A stretch of 21,186 nt of DNA from an uncultured Roseburia sp. (GCA_900548205.1 URJS01000037.1:1-21186); one strand, 5' to 3'. Positions 13,806-21,186 are shown, counted from the stretch's first letter. A program made the numbers and translations. The notes: a model not told the origin generated them from the sequence alone.

Positions 13806-13895
13806 GATTGTTGCAGGAGGCAGTGTGTTTTTAGAAACAATAAAACGGTTGTTATTTTCATGTATGTAGGGAGAGATATTCACAGGCATCATAGT

Positions 13896-14084
13896 AAGGG
13901 TGGAGATGTGGGTAACTCTGCGTGTTACGGAATCAGAAAGAAAAGGGTTGGTAAGCGGGTTGGAAAAGGGTTGGCAGACTGTGGGAAAAATGTTTTTCTT
14001 TTCCACGGGCTGTCAATGCTTTATCAATGCGCTTATCAATGCTTTTCTCTGATGAAGTGCAGAGTTATCCATATATCCATGCTT
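13896..14084 (+). repeat. Long imperfect hairpin, copy B (upstream of tcpC)
   Basis: Second copy of the 5316-5505 element, about 92% identical to it over the inner ~165 bp, with similarity fading outward to about 13874. It has the same arms, the same three-plus-three repeat blocks and one T fewer in the loop. Relative to copy A five base pairs changed on both sides: 13917/14063, 13925/14055, 13941/14046, 13944/14043 and 13956/14031. One change (13964, T to A) breaks a pair and 13918 gains one. The tcpC start codon lies 24 nt after the hairpin. The whole gap 13806-14108 holds no supported gene. Confidence 0.85.
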
Positions 14085-14108
14085 GAAGAAAAAAAGGAAA
14101 GGTGTAAA

Positions 14109-15413
14109 ATGAAGGAAAAGAAAGAGAATAAAAGGGTTGCGATGTCGCAACAAAACGGACAAGAGATTCATAACATTCTTTTGAAAGGGAAAGAAGCTGC
14201 AGAAAAGCTTTTAAGAAAGGGAAGGGAATTTCAAAAAAATCAGCGCAAGAAGCGATACGAAAACGGAGAGGTGGAGCTTCCTGTTTTTCGCGTGGGTACA
14301 AATAAAAGGGGCATTCGCCTGTTATGGATATTGATGTCTGTCAGCCTTATATTTGCAATATATAAGAATTTTACGGCGATTGATAAGGAGACGATCCATG
14401 AGAGGACAGTTGTTGAACCAAGAGTTACAGATACAAATGAGTTGGAAAGTTTTGTGGAGCGGTTTGCGTTTATCTATCACTCATGGGGACACGGAGCGGA
14501 TATGACAGAACGGGGAGAGGCATTAAACAGGTATATGACGGATTCGTTGGCAAAATTAAATATGACCACAATATCCGGTGACTGTCCGACAAGCTCCGAT
14601 GTTCTTGATGTGCGTGTTTGTGAGGTTTTGGAAACTGCGGAGGGGGAATATCAGGTACGTTATTCTGTCAAGCAGTCCTTGCATGAGATATTGCCGGAAG
14701 AATTGGCTGCAGTAGAGAAAAATGAGCTGCCTTTTGTTGCTACTTCCGGTGCATCAGAAGAACAGGCGCAGGAGGAAAAGCCGGATTTAGAAAATGGATT
14801 TAATGGAACACAAACCGGAGAGACAGCGGGAGATAAGGAAGGGAATGAGGAAAACTCGGAAGTTGATTCACCGGAAACTGTGGAGGAAAAGCAGCCGGAG
14901 ACAGCGACAAAATATCAGGCTGCAGTAACCTTAAAGACGGAAAGTATATCGAATGGCGATGGGAGTAAGACGGTTGTAACGACAAGAGAAAGCTTTTATA
15001 TGGTAAATGTACATATGGATGAGAATAAAAGCATGGTGATCACAACGAATCCGACTGCTTGCGGTGTGCCGGGAAAATCTTCCTACACGGTGGCGGAGCG
15101 TCAAAGTGACGGCAGCGTAAGCGCTGAGGATATGGCAGGAATCGAGGATTTTTTGAATACGTTCTTTGCCCTTTACCCAAAGGCAACGGAAAAGGAGCTT
15201 GCTTATTACGCAGCACCTGACGTTATGGACGTGATCGGTGCAGATTATGTGTATGACGGACTTTACAGTCGGGCGTATTACAAAGAGGGCGATGCGATCA
15301 AGGCGCATGTCATGGTAAAATATTTAGATCAGACAGCAAAGGTCACGCAGCTTTCGGAGTATACGCTGACGTTGGAAAAGGGAGAGAATTGGAAGATTGT
15401 AAAGGCTGAATAG
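14109..15413 (+). CDS. tcpC: TcpC family conjugation protein, Tn916 Orf13-like
   Basis: 434 aa from ATG 14109, chosen because AAAGGAAAGG lies just upstream; an open frame back to 13860 runs through the copy B hairpin and is not credible. A basic cytoplasmic N-terminus (1-68), one membrane segment (about 69-87) and an extracytoplasmic part follow. The latter shows two NTF2-like TcpC units (about 108-205 and 268-434) separated by an acidic linker, residues 212-266, rich in E, G, N and P. TcpC is a VirB8-like structural core of the channel. The linker makes the protein clearly longer than Tn916 Orf13 (about 310 aa). Confidence 0.87.
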   Translation: MKEKKENKRVAMSQQNGQEIHNILLKGKEAAEKLLRKGREFQKNQRKKRYENGEVELPVFRVGTNKRGIRLLWILMSVSLIFAIYKNFTAIDKETIHERTVVEPRVTDTNELESFVERFAFIYHSWGHGADMTERGEALNRYMTDSLAKLNMTTISGDCPTSSDVLDVRVCEVLETAEGEYQVRYSVKQSLHEILPEELAAVEKNELPFVATSGASEEQAQEEKPDLENGFNGTQTGETAGDKEGNEENSEVDSPETVEEKQPETATKYQAAVTLKTESISNGDGSKTVVTTRESFYMVNVHMDENKSMVITTNPTACGVPGKSSYTVAERQSDGSVSAEDMAGIEDFLNTFFALYPKATEKELAYYAAPDVMDVIGADYVYDGLYSRAYYKEGDAIKAHVMVKYLDQTAKVTQLSEYTLTLEKGENWKIVKAE

Positions 15414-15439
15414 TAGGACGGATTTGAATTTATCTGTAA

Positions 15440-15466
15440 CACGGGGCATTTACCAGTGCCCTGTGA
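15440..15466 (+). other. Hairpin downstream of tcpC
   Basis: CACGGGGCA (15440-15448) pairs with TGCCCTGTG (15457-15465) with one G.T pair and an 8-nt loop. No U-run follows, so termination is uncertain. It could protect the 3' end of the transfer transcript or weakly separate it from the membrane-protein genes that begin about 30 nt later. Confidence 0.45.
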
Positions 15467-15497
15467 TGTGATACAATGAAAAAGGAGTGTGATGTGT

Positions 15498-15962
15498 ATG
15501 CGCAGGAATGGAAAAAGTTTCAGGGAATGTATTATGCGGTTTTCCTACCGGGAGAGACGGAAAAGACGTCTGGAGGATTTCAGGGAGGAACTGGAGAGGT
15601 TTCGGCTTATGGATAAGGACGAGCGGTATTTTGAATATACAGAGTTAGTGTCAGAGTATGAGCGCAGGAAAAATGTGCTGGTTTTTTTTCTTGTTGCTGT
15701 TGCGTTGGCGGTTTTAACGGATGTGTGGAGCCGTTTCTTTTCCTTTATGGAGCTTGCGATACAGTATGCGGCGGGAAGCGGCAATGCGGAGGCTGCGGTA
15801 GTAAGTTTCTGGATTTCGGTTTCTGTGCTCACTTTCATAACGCTGCTGGTTTGCTTTTTTCTGTTTGTATCGGTAAAGGAGACGGAGGCTTTAAGAAAAA
15901 GGCTTATGATGGTTGAGGGTGTGATAAAGGAAGCAGCAGAAGATAAATACGGGAAAAGGTGA
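15498..15962 (+). CDS. Unknown membrane protein with charged coiled-coil front
   Basis: 154 aa. Family not recognised. The N-terminal ~55 residues are very rich in R, E and K (RERRKRRLEDFREELERF) and look like a cytoplasmic helix or coiled coil. Two membrane segments follow (about 57-77 and 100-124), then a charged helical tail (ETEALRKRLMMVEGVIKEAAED). AAAGGAG (15481-15487) is 10 nt upstream of ATG 15498 and 4 nt upstream of ATG 15492, so the start is uncertain by two codons. It lies in the slot where Tn916 carries tet(M) and orf5-10, and forms a likely pair with the next gene. An exclusion or channel-accessory role would be speculation. Confidence 0.65.
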   Translation: MRRNGKSFRECIMRFSYRERRKRRLEDFREELERFRLMDKDERYFEYTELVSEYERRKNVLVFFLVAVALAVLTDVWSRFFSFMELAIQYAAGSGNAEAAVVSFWISVSVLTFITLLVCFFLFVSVKETEALRKRLMMVEGVIKEAAEDKYGKR

Positions 15963-15971
15963 GAAAATGGA

Positions 15972-16370
15972 ATGAAGTGGGGATATTGTCTGATAAGAAA
16001 CTGGTATAACTTATTATATGCGGTGGTTACGAGTGTGTATTTGGTTCGTCTGGTAAGGTTAAACGAAGAGTTGCTTGCGGAGGAATTTGCTACAGCGTTT
16101 GAGTTGCTTTTATACAAAGATGCAGCTGCCATAAAGTTTTTTGGTATGGCATTGTTACTGTTCTTGCTGGGTATTATTTTTATTTCTGTAGCAGTGAGGC
16201 TTTGGAGGAAGGCAGAAAGTTTTGAGGAGATGGTATCTGTTATTTTGACAGTTGCAGTTATTGCAGTACTGCTTCTGCTGATTATTGTATTTATTGACAA
16301 TCCTATTTTTCGGGCGATTCTGTCCGTTGTCCTTATGGTGGGAGGCGGTGTCGCTTTAGCTGCAGACTGA
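15972..16370 (+). CDS. Unknown integral membrane protein
   Basis: 132 aa, with about four membrane segments: residues 10-28, 55-74, 88-107 and 111-130. Between the first and second is an acidic helix (LNEELLAEEFATAFELLLYKD). No family recognised. It starts 9 nt after the previous gene and is probably co-transcribed with it; AAAAGGTG lies about 11 nt upstream, a slightly long distance. Nothing resembles a known resistance or bacteriocin-immunity protein, so no cargo function can be assigned. Confidence 0.65.
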   Translation: MKWGYCLIRNWYNLLYAVVTSVYLVRLVRLNEELLAEEFATAFELLLYKDAAAIKFFGMALLLFLLGIIFISVAVRLWRKAESFEEMVSVILTVAVIAVLLLLIIVFIDNPIFRAILSVVLMVGGGVALAAD

Positions 16371-16410
16371 TATGAAGTGAAAAAAAAATAATAAGGAAAG
16401 GGGTACATAT

Positions 16411-16611
16411 ATGAAAAGAGAATCAATACCAGTATGGGAAAAACTGACGCTGACGGTTGACGAGGCGGCAGAGTACAGTAACATCGGAACGGGAAAAATT
16501 AGGGAACTTTTAAACGAGCCAGACTGTGATTTTGCTTTGCGTAAAGGTTCTTATTCTTTGATTAAAAGGGTAAAATTTGAAAGATATATACTGGAAAAAG
16601 AAGTAATCTAG
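16411..16611 (+). CDS. xis: Excisionase, Tn916 Xis family
   Basis: 66 aa. IPVWEKLTLTVDEAAEYSNIGTGKIREL closely follows the Tn916 Xis pattern (IPIWERYTLTIEEASKYF), and the length agrees (67 aa in Tn916). It is a winged-helix DNA-binding protein: helix-turn-helix about residues 15-32 and a wing near SYSLIKRVKF. It binds near the element ends and directs Int toward excision. The start has AAGGAAAGGGG upstream. It lies directly before int, as in Tn916, but with a hairpin terminator between the two. Confidence 0.92.
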   Translation: MKRESIPVWEKLTLTVDEAAEYSNIGTGKIRELLNEPDCDFALRKGSYSLIKRVKFERYILEKEVI

Positions 16612-16638
16612 CAGTTTCAGGGGAAAAAGATTTGCAAA

Positions 16639-16685
16639 AGGGCATTGTATGTGGTAAATGTTACCATAGTGCAATGCTCTTTTTT
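16639..16685 (+). terminator. Intrinsic terminator/attenuator between xis and int
   Basis: AGGGCATTG (16639-16647) pairs with CAATGCTCT (16672-16680); the stem continues through TGGTAA/TTACCA (16652-16657 and 16661-16666) to an ATG loop. A run of six T (16680-16685) follows directly. This is a textbook rho-independent terminator, and only 22 nt separate the T-run from the int start codon. Confidence 0.8.
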
Positions 16686-16707
16686 GCTGTCGGAAAGGAG
16701 AAAAAAA

Positions 16708-17895
16708 ATGCAAAGAAGAAAAGACAGTCGGGGCAGAGTTTTGGAAAAAGGGGAAAGCCAGAGAAAGGACGGACGCTATGTTTATCAGTACATAGATAAT
16801 TGGGGGGCTCGTAAATCAGTATATGCATTGAACTTGTCTGACTTAAGAAAGGTAAAAAAGCAGATTTTGCGTGATCTTGAGGACGGGATAGATGTGAGAG
16901 GTGGGGAGATTACCTTAAATGAGCAGTTTGATAAGTATCTTGCATTAAAAACTAAGCTTGCTAACTCTACAAGACAAAATTATATCAATATGTGGAATGG
17001 GCGTGTTAGGAACACAAGCTTTGGAAGAAAGCGTATCTGCGATATTAAAAAATCAGATATACTCCGGTTTTATAACGATCTGCAGGATGCCGGGTTAAAG
17101 AATTCAACGATCAAGGCATTTCATTGCATGATTGCTCCATGCTTGGAGCTTGCTGTGGAGGATGATGTTTTAAGAAAGAATCCGGGTCGTGGTTGCTTAA
17201 GGGGGTTTGAGAATGATGCGGATGAGAAAACTGCGCTTACGAAGAAAGAGCAGGAGGAGTTGTTGGCGTTTGTTCGGGGAAGTAATGTGTATGCAGTCTA
17301 TTATCCGATGCTTGTGTTTATGATTGGAACGGCTGTGCGATGTGGGGAGGCGATCGGACTTACATGGAAGGATGTGGACTTTAAAAAGCGGGAAATATCT
17401 ATAAGACATCAGCTGATATACAAAAAGAAAGACGGAAAGTATGGGTTTTATGCAGATACACCGAAAACAGATGCCGGGATAAGGATTATACCAATGACAA
17501 GGGAAGTGTGCAGGGTACTTTTAGATCAACGGGAACAGCAACTTGCAAGGGGCTGGAAAACAAATGTCTGTATTGATGGATATGAGGATTTCGTCTTTTC
17601 TACGAAAAACAGAAATCCATTTATGCCAAGTGCAGTAAACAACTTTCTGTTAAATATCGTTAACGGTTATAACAAGTCGGAGGGAAAGAAAGTGCAGATG
17701 CCTCACATTTCGGCTCATGTTTTAAGGCACACTGGATGCACCAGAATGTCAGAGGCTGGAATTGATCCAAAGGTCTTACAGTACATCATGGGGCATAGTA
17801 AAATTTCGGTGACAATGGAAGTTTATAATCATGTATCTGCGGAGCGCAATCATAAGGAAATGGAGAAGTTAGAGCGGATTAGATTGATTGGATAG
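16708..17895 (+). CDS. int: Tyrosine recombinase, Tn916 Int family
   Basis: 395 aa from ATG 16708 (AAAGGAG 7 nt upstream). The N-terminus (RRKDSRGRVLEKGESQRKDGRYVYQYID) matches the arm-binding domain of Tn916 Int, which recognises repeats at the element ends. A SAM-like core-binding domain (about 70-165) and the catalytic domain follow, with R211 (AVRCGEA), K253 (TPKT), H337 and R340 (HVLRHTG), H363 (MGHSK) and the nucleophile Y373 (MEVYNH) all present, so it should be active. It integrates and excises the ICE together with Xis. The frame is open back to a TTG at 16645 inside the upstream hairpin; that longer form is unlikely. Confidence 0.94.
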   Translation: MQRRKDSRGRVLEKGESQRKDGRYVYQYIDNWGARKSVYALNLSDLRKVKKQILRDLEDGIDVRGGEITLNEQFDKYLALKTKLANSTRQNYINMWNGRVRNTSFGRKRICDIKKSDILRFYNDLQDAGLKNSTIKAFHCMIAPCLELAVEDDVLRKNPGRGCLRGFENDADEKTALTKKEQEELLAFVRGSNVYAVYYPMLVFMIGTAVRCGEAIGLTWKDVDFKKREISIRHQLIYKKKDGKYGFYADTPKTDAGIRIIPMTREVCRVLLDQREQQLARGWKTNVCIDGYEDFVFSTKNRNPFMPSAVNNFLLNIVNGYNKSEGKKVQMPHISAHVLRHTGCTRMSEAGIDPKVLQYIMGHSKISVTMEVYNHVSAERNHKEMEKLERIRLIG

Positions 17896-17914
17896 TTTAC
17901 TTCATTTTTACTTC
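17896..17914 (+). repeat. Direct repeats next to int, candidate Int arm sites
   Basis: TTTACTTC occurs twice, at 17896-17903 and 17907-17914, one helical turn apart and touching the int stop codon. Tn916 Int binds short direct repeats of this kind (DR-2) just inside each end. No matching pair was found at the left side of the window. Confidence 0.45.
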
Positions 17915-18134
17915 AAATGGTATGAAAATATGAGGTAATATGGCATAGTATGTGAAAGTTTTGATTTTGAGAAAATTAAGAAATGCTGTAAAATCAACGC
18001 TTTGGAACAGTATGAAAAGTTTTGATAAGCAGTATAGAGATTTTTTTCCGCGAGTGCTAACAATAGGGTGCAGTCCAAGAAAAATCAAGGCTTTTGTGAT
18101 TCTTAAAACTTTCTAAAAACAGAAAAAACAGTAT
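17915..18134. other. Right boundary zone of the ICE
   Basis: This stretch has no supported gene. It is A+T rich and contains a diverged direct repeat, AGTATGTGAAAGTTTTGAT (17947-17965) and AGTATGAAAAGTTTTGAT (18009-18026). The attachment site (attR) should lie here, between the Int arm repeats and the promoter of the flanking gene. I could not identify the exact junction because no matching left-end sequence is visible. Confidence 0.4.
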
Positions 18135-18163
18135 TTGAAAAAACGGAAAAATATGTATATACT
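18135..18163 (+). promoter_or_regulatory. Sigma-A-type promoter of the flanking chromosomal gene
   Basis: TTGAAA (18135-18140), a 17-nt spacer and TATACT (18158-18163). The start codon at 18261 is about 90 nt downstream of the expected transcript start. It is consistent with an intact flanking gene, so the ICE insertion did not separate it from its promoter. Confidence 0.6.
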
Positions 18164-18260
18164 GAATAAGAAAGAAAAAGTGGCGGGAAGCATGCGAAAG
18201 TGAGCAGTGTACAGGCGTGTCTGTACGCCGGGTCGGCAATGCTTTGGAATGGAGATTCAC

Positions 18261-21134
18261 ATGATACGACTGAGGGCAAACGCAGAATTAAAGCAGACAT
18301 TTGAACGGTTGATCGAGGCGGCAAAGGTACCGGTGAAGTGGAACGGTATCTTTGTCGTTGTTGATAATTATATGATATTGCAGGGGGAGGTGCGTTCCCT
18401 GTTTTTTCATTTTGATACAAAAAAGGTCACCTCGAATATCATTGAGATACCGGAGCAGGAGGAGCTACGGGAGGTGGGAGAGAATCAGCGTGTACAAAAC
18501 GCGATCAATATGATCCTTTACGCTTTTGGGAAATGGGGGACGATCGGAGGCGTCCGCGTGGAGAAGGATAACCGCGAGCTTGGCAGATTGTTTGCGGGGA
18601 TTATGCGGGAGTATGGCGCAGAGCCGGAATATACGCCGTTATATCTGCGGTTTTACAAAAACGGGATCAGGATTACCTATGAGGATGTGATCCAGCTTGC
18701 GCTGGAATATGAGGACGATCCGGAACAGGAGAGCGGAGGAAACGGACAGGGGCTTTGGCATAAAATGGTCTGGAAAAGGATGCGCGCGGAGTTTACGCGG
18801 GTGGAGACGACGGTAGCAGAGCGCAGACGAAACAGGCTCGGCAATAATTTTTATATGGTCGGTTATCTGTGCCCTGACTGCGGCAGAAATTTACATATGG
18901 TGGTCTATCCCGAGGGGAAGGAGTTTCGGATCGAGACAGAGGAGGGAGGCGTGCTGCTTGCACGCGCGGCAACCTGTGCAAAATGCCGCAGCTTTTTTAC
19001 ACCGCGCCCAAAGAAGCTGTTTGCAGACGGAGATGCCTATGTCATGGATTTTGAGGAGGACGAGGCGGCATATGAGGATTATCTGGAGCTTTTGGGAGGC
19101 ACGGGGCGTCGTGTGTCAAACAGCCACTGCAATGAATATGAGGACGGCAGAGAAGTGGCGGATGCATATGGCGAAGAAGATGAAGCTGACGAGCTTTCCG
19201 CCCATCTGCCGGAACTGTCGGAGGAGGAGTTAAATAAGCTCTCCGCGCGGATGGAGGAGGGCTTTTATCCCGATGAACGTGTCAAAAAAATGGAGCAGGA
19301 CGTAAAGAAGCAGAAAAAAGGAAAGAACAGCAGAGACGGGAAAAGGAAAGGTCAGGCGACTGGGGAGGAGCAGACAGCAGAACAGACGGCAGTGCGCACA
19401 GCATCCGGCGGACCGAATGATGAGCGCCGGGAGGAGGGCATGGGCAGAGAAAAGTCTGGCAGAACACCGTTTTTTTCTGTGAAAAAGCAGGAGACTCTGA
19501 GACAGACACATCTGCCGGATGCGCAGGAGGAACGGGAAGAACAGACGTCCGATATGGAGAAGGAAGAAAGCACAAGCTCGGCAAAGTCTTTGGATTTTTG
19601 GGAAAAAGCGCAGAGGCAGAAAAACAGACGGGAGGCTGCAGGCGGTGAGAAGGAACGCGTATCCGCCGTAGAGACGGGCAGGGAGGATGTCTCCGTAAAA
19701 GCAGATGATTTGCCAAACGCCCGTCACAGATATGCGCAGTCAGAGCGGGAGAGAGATGTCTGGCGGGAGACAGACACAAAGCAAGAGAGGGACACAAAGC
19801 AAGAGAGGGACACAAAGCAGGAGAGAGATACGAAGCAGGAGAGGGATACGAAACAGGAGACAGAGAGTCAAGCGGAGCTGACAACGAGCCAGAAAATCGT
19901 GCGCTTGCGGGCGGAGCGTGCGGCAGAAAAGGAGATCAGGCGCCTGCGAGAGAGAACGCAGGCGGCAGAAGGGAAGCCGTATGCCATTATCCAGCGGGTG
20001 CTTGCAGAGGTACGGCAGTCACCGGCACCGGAGGGAGAAAAGAGGGAGCTTTTGGAAAAACTTTCCGCATGGCGGAAGACGCAGGCAGACCACGAGGTGG
20101 AAACGCTTGTTAGGAATATGCCGCCGCAGCGAAGCAGAAGACAGTATGAGCAGTATCTGGAACGGATCAAAAGCTATGAGGACGCCGACCTGACGCCGTA
20201 TGAGGAAATTTTAAGTGAGAAAAGGATCGAGGCAGAGAAGCAGGAAATCGCAGATATGGTGCGGCGTGCAAGAAAGACCGACCGCGGAGAGCTGCTTGAA
20301 TTGCTGGACCGGCTGCGTGCGGAGGAATTTTTGCAGGAGCTGCGCTTGCCGTATGAGGAAAAGATCAAGGAGCGGATCAGACAGGCGGATGCAGAGGAAA
20401 TCGCACAGATTTGTCCGAATCCGATGCAGATGAGTTTTGCGGAGGGCATGGAGGCATATGAGAAAATCAAGGGCGGAGATTTTCTGCCGGAATTAAAGGA
20501 GGATGTGTTAAAGCAGCTCACGAAGCGTCTGACCAAAATTAAGACGGAGGAGTGCGAGCTTTTGGTACAAAAGCTGTCGGAGGAATTAAAGGAAGCGGAC
20601 ATTGCAGAGAATCCCAGACATCATTTTTATCCTGCGCGTAAGGTGCTGCTACGGCAGGCGTCCCCGGAGGAGCTGGACGTGATCGAATTTGCACTGGCAT
20701 CCTATGCGGCCGGAAAGGGGATGTTTGAATATCCGATTTTTGTCGTGGATGCTACACGCAATGGAACGGGGCGGGAAGGCATTATTTTGACGCCGGAGCA
20801 TTTGTATTACAGCACGCTTCTGAATGCGTACGGCGTGCCGCTTTCTAAGATCGCATCGATTGAGGGAAGCACGGGATTTTTAAAAAAGGGACTTTACATG
20901 TATCAAAAGGACGGCACCAAGCTAAAACTTCCCTATGCCGTGGAGAGCAGCGAGCTTGAGGCATTTGGCGAGGTATTGGATTCCTTTGTGCATTATCTTC
21001 AGGAAAAGCCGGATTCCAGAAGCCTTTCCTATCTGGCGAGCGAGCGTCATGAGACGATCTGCTGCTATCGCTGCGGATATGAATATCGGGGAGGAAATAT
21101 CTGCCCGAAGTGCGGTTACCGGAATAATGAATAG
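18261..21134 (+). CDS. Large zinc-ribbon / coiled-coil / PH-like domain protein, flanking chromosome
   Basis: 957 aa from ATG 18261 (TGGAG 6 nt upstream); the frame opens earlier at 18207 without a ribosome site. Front part: an alpha-beta region with a four-cysteine zinc ribbon, C204-C207 and C239-C242. Middle (about 290-560): acidic then low-complexity charged sequence with five DTKQE(R/T) hexapeptides at 505-534. Then long helical repeats (about 545-790). Near 835-915 a segment (ILTPEHLYYSTLLNAYGVPL, then SKIASIEGS and DGTKLKLPY) resembles bacterial PH-like domains. The end is a second ribbon, C935-C938 and C948-C951. Visibly more G+C rich than the ICE. No signal peptide; function unknown. 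Confidence 0.75.
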   Translation: MIRLRANAELKQTFERLIEAAKVPVKWNGIFVVVDNYMILQGEVRSLFFHFDTKKVTSNIIEIPEQEELREVGENQRVQNAINMILYAFGKWGTIGGVRVEKDNRELGRLFAGIMREYGAEPEYTPLYLRFYKNGIRITYEDVIQLALEYEDDPEQESGGNGQGLWHKMVWKRMRAEFTRVETTVAERRRNRLGNNFYMVGYLCPDCGRNLHMVVYPEGKEFRIETEEGGVLLARAATCAKCRSFFTPRPKKLFADGDAYVMDFEEDEAAYEDYLELLGGTGRRVSNSHCNEYEDGREVADAYGEEDEADELSAHLPELSEEELNKLSARMEEGFYPDERVKKMEQDVKKQKKGKNSRDGKRKGQATGEEQTAEQTAVRTASGGPNDERREEGMGREKSGRTPFFSVKKQETLRQTHLPDAQEEREEQTSDMEKEESTSSAKSLDFWEKAQRQKNRREAAGGEKERVSAVETGREDVSVKADDLPNARHRYAQSERERDVWRETDTKQERDTKQERDTKQERDTKQERDTKQETESQAELTTSQKIVRLRAERAAEKEIRRLRERTQAAEGKPYAIIQRVLAEVRQSPAPEGEKRELLEKLSAWRKTQADHEVETLVRNMPPQRSRRQYEQYLERIKSYEDADLTPYEEILSEKRIEAEKQEIADMVRRARKTDRGELLELLDRLRAEEFLQELRLPYEEKIKERIRQADAEEIAQICPNPMQMSFAEGMEAYEKIKGGDFLPELKEDVLKQLTKRLTKIKTEECELLVQKLSEELKEADIAENPRHHFYPARKVLLRQASPEELDVIEFALASYAAGKGMFEYPIFVVDATRNGTGREGIILTPEHLYYSTLLNAYGVPLSKIASIEGSTGFLKKGLYMYQKDGTKLKLPYAVESSELEAFGEVLDSFVHYLQEKPDSRSLSYLASERHETICCYRCGYEYRGGNICPKCGYRNNE
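19773..19862 (+). repeat. Five tandem 18-bp coding repeats
   Basis: Five in-frame 18-bp units encode DTKQER four times and DTKQET once. The first two units are identical at the base level and the later ones differ by a few third-position changes, so the array grew by recent duplication and may vary in copy number between strains. Confidence 0.9.
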
Positions 21135-21186
21135 CAGAGTAGTCTCGGAAACACAATGCATAAAGGATGAGATTTTTGCATACAGG

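Noticed and set aside
13860..14108. 83-residue N-terminal extension of TcpC
   Set aside because: It translates the copy B hairpin; the real start at 14109 has a good ribosome site and gives the expected basic TcpC N-terminus.
15436..15446. GTAACACGGGG, identical to 11 bases of the nic hairpin (5118-5128), after tcpC
   Set aside because: The matching C-run arm is absent and the bases belong to a different hairpin; an 11-base match in 21 kb is not very unlikely by chance.
15469..15477. Extended -10-like TGATACAAT before the 15498 gene
   Set aside because: A transcript starting from it would begin inside the ribosome binding site at 15481-15487, so it is unlikely to be a useful promoter for that gene.
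15545..16426. 293-aa open frame on the - strand
   Set aside because: It is antisense to two genes with ribosome sites and clear membrane segments; its serine/threonine-rich composition is typical of a shadow frame.
16645..16707. TTG-initiated N-terminal extension of Int
   Set aside because: It would translate the terminator hairpin; ATG 16708 has AAAGGAG at the right distance and matches the Tn916 Int N-terminus.
19230..19884. Long - strand open frames opposite the flanking gene
   Set aside because: They are low-complexity mirror images (rich in S, P, L, C) of the E/R/K-rich coding strand and have no ribosome sites.

Overview
The window holds most of a Tn916/ICEBs1-type integrative and conjugative element (ICE) in the chromosome of a Gram-positive Firmicute. 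A Lachnospiraceae-like gut anaerobe is the best guess, judged from strong GGAGG-type ribosome binding sites, A+T-leaning codon use and the family content; no 16S or other marker is present, so this is inference. Nearly all conjugation genes lie on the + strand in the Tn916 order.

Left region (1-2160). The first bases look like the tail of a small toxin gene meeting a convergent antisense RNA (promoter 138-166, terminator 43-73, both - strand), resembling a type I toxin-antitoxin locus. A - strand operon follows: a ribbon-helix-helix repressor, an unassigned 87-aa protein and a DUF4160 protein. Its divergent promoter region carries three operator-like palindromes. Three small unknown + strand genes and two structured non-coding stretches come next.

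Transfer region (2168-15413). Genes in order: an unknown 190-aa protein, two DUF961 proteins (Orf23, Orf22), the FtsK-like coupling protein (Orf21/TcpA), a structured oriT, the HTH-Rep_trans relaxase (Orf20/MobT), a TcpD-like small membrane protein, a degenerate stretch, TcpE (Orf17), the VirB4 ATPase (Orf16), the polytopic channel protein (Orf15), the two-domain cell-wall hydrolase (Orf14) and TcpC (Orf13). Together they process DNA at oriT, dock it at the membrane, open the peptidoglycan and form the mating channel.

The most notable feature is a ~190-nt imperfect hairpin present twice, at 5316-5505 just ahead of the relaxase gene and at 13896-14084 just ahead of tcpC. The copies differ at about 8% of aligned positions in their best-conserved part, yet five pairs of changes compensate each other and keep the stem. 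Frequent G.T(U) pairs mean the + strand folds much better than the - strand. Copy A also lies just downstream of the nic hairpin. It may be a single-strand origin, a single-stranded-DNA promoter or an RNA leader.

Right region (15414-21186). Where Tn916 carries tet(M) and orf5-10, there are only two unknown membrane proteins. Xis and Int follow, separated by a strong intrinsic-terminator-like hairpin that leaves no obvious room for an int promoter. The ICE right end should lie between about 17,915 and 18,135. A host-like, more G+C-rich gene then encodes a 957-aa protein with two zinc ribbons, a hexapeptide repeat, coiled coil and a PH-like domain. The left ICE end was not found.
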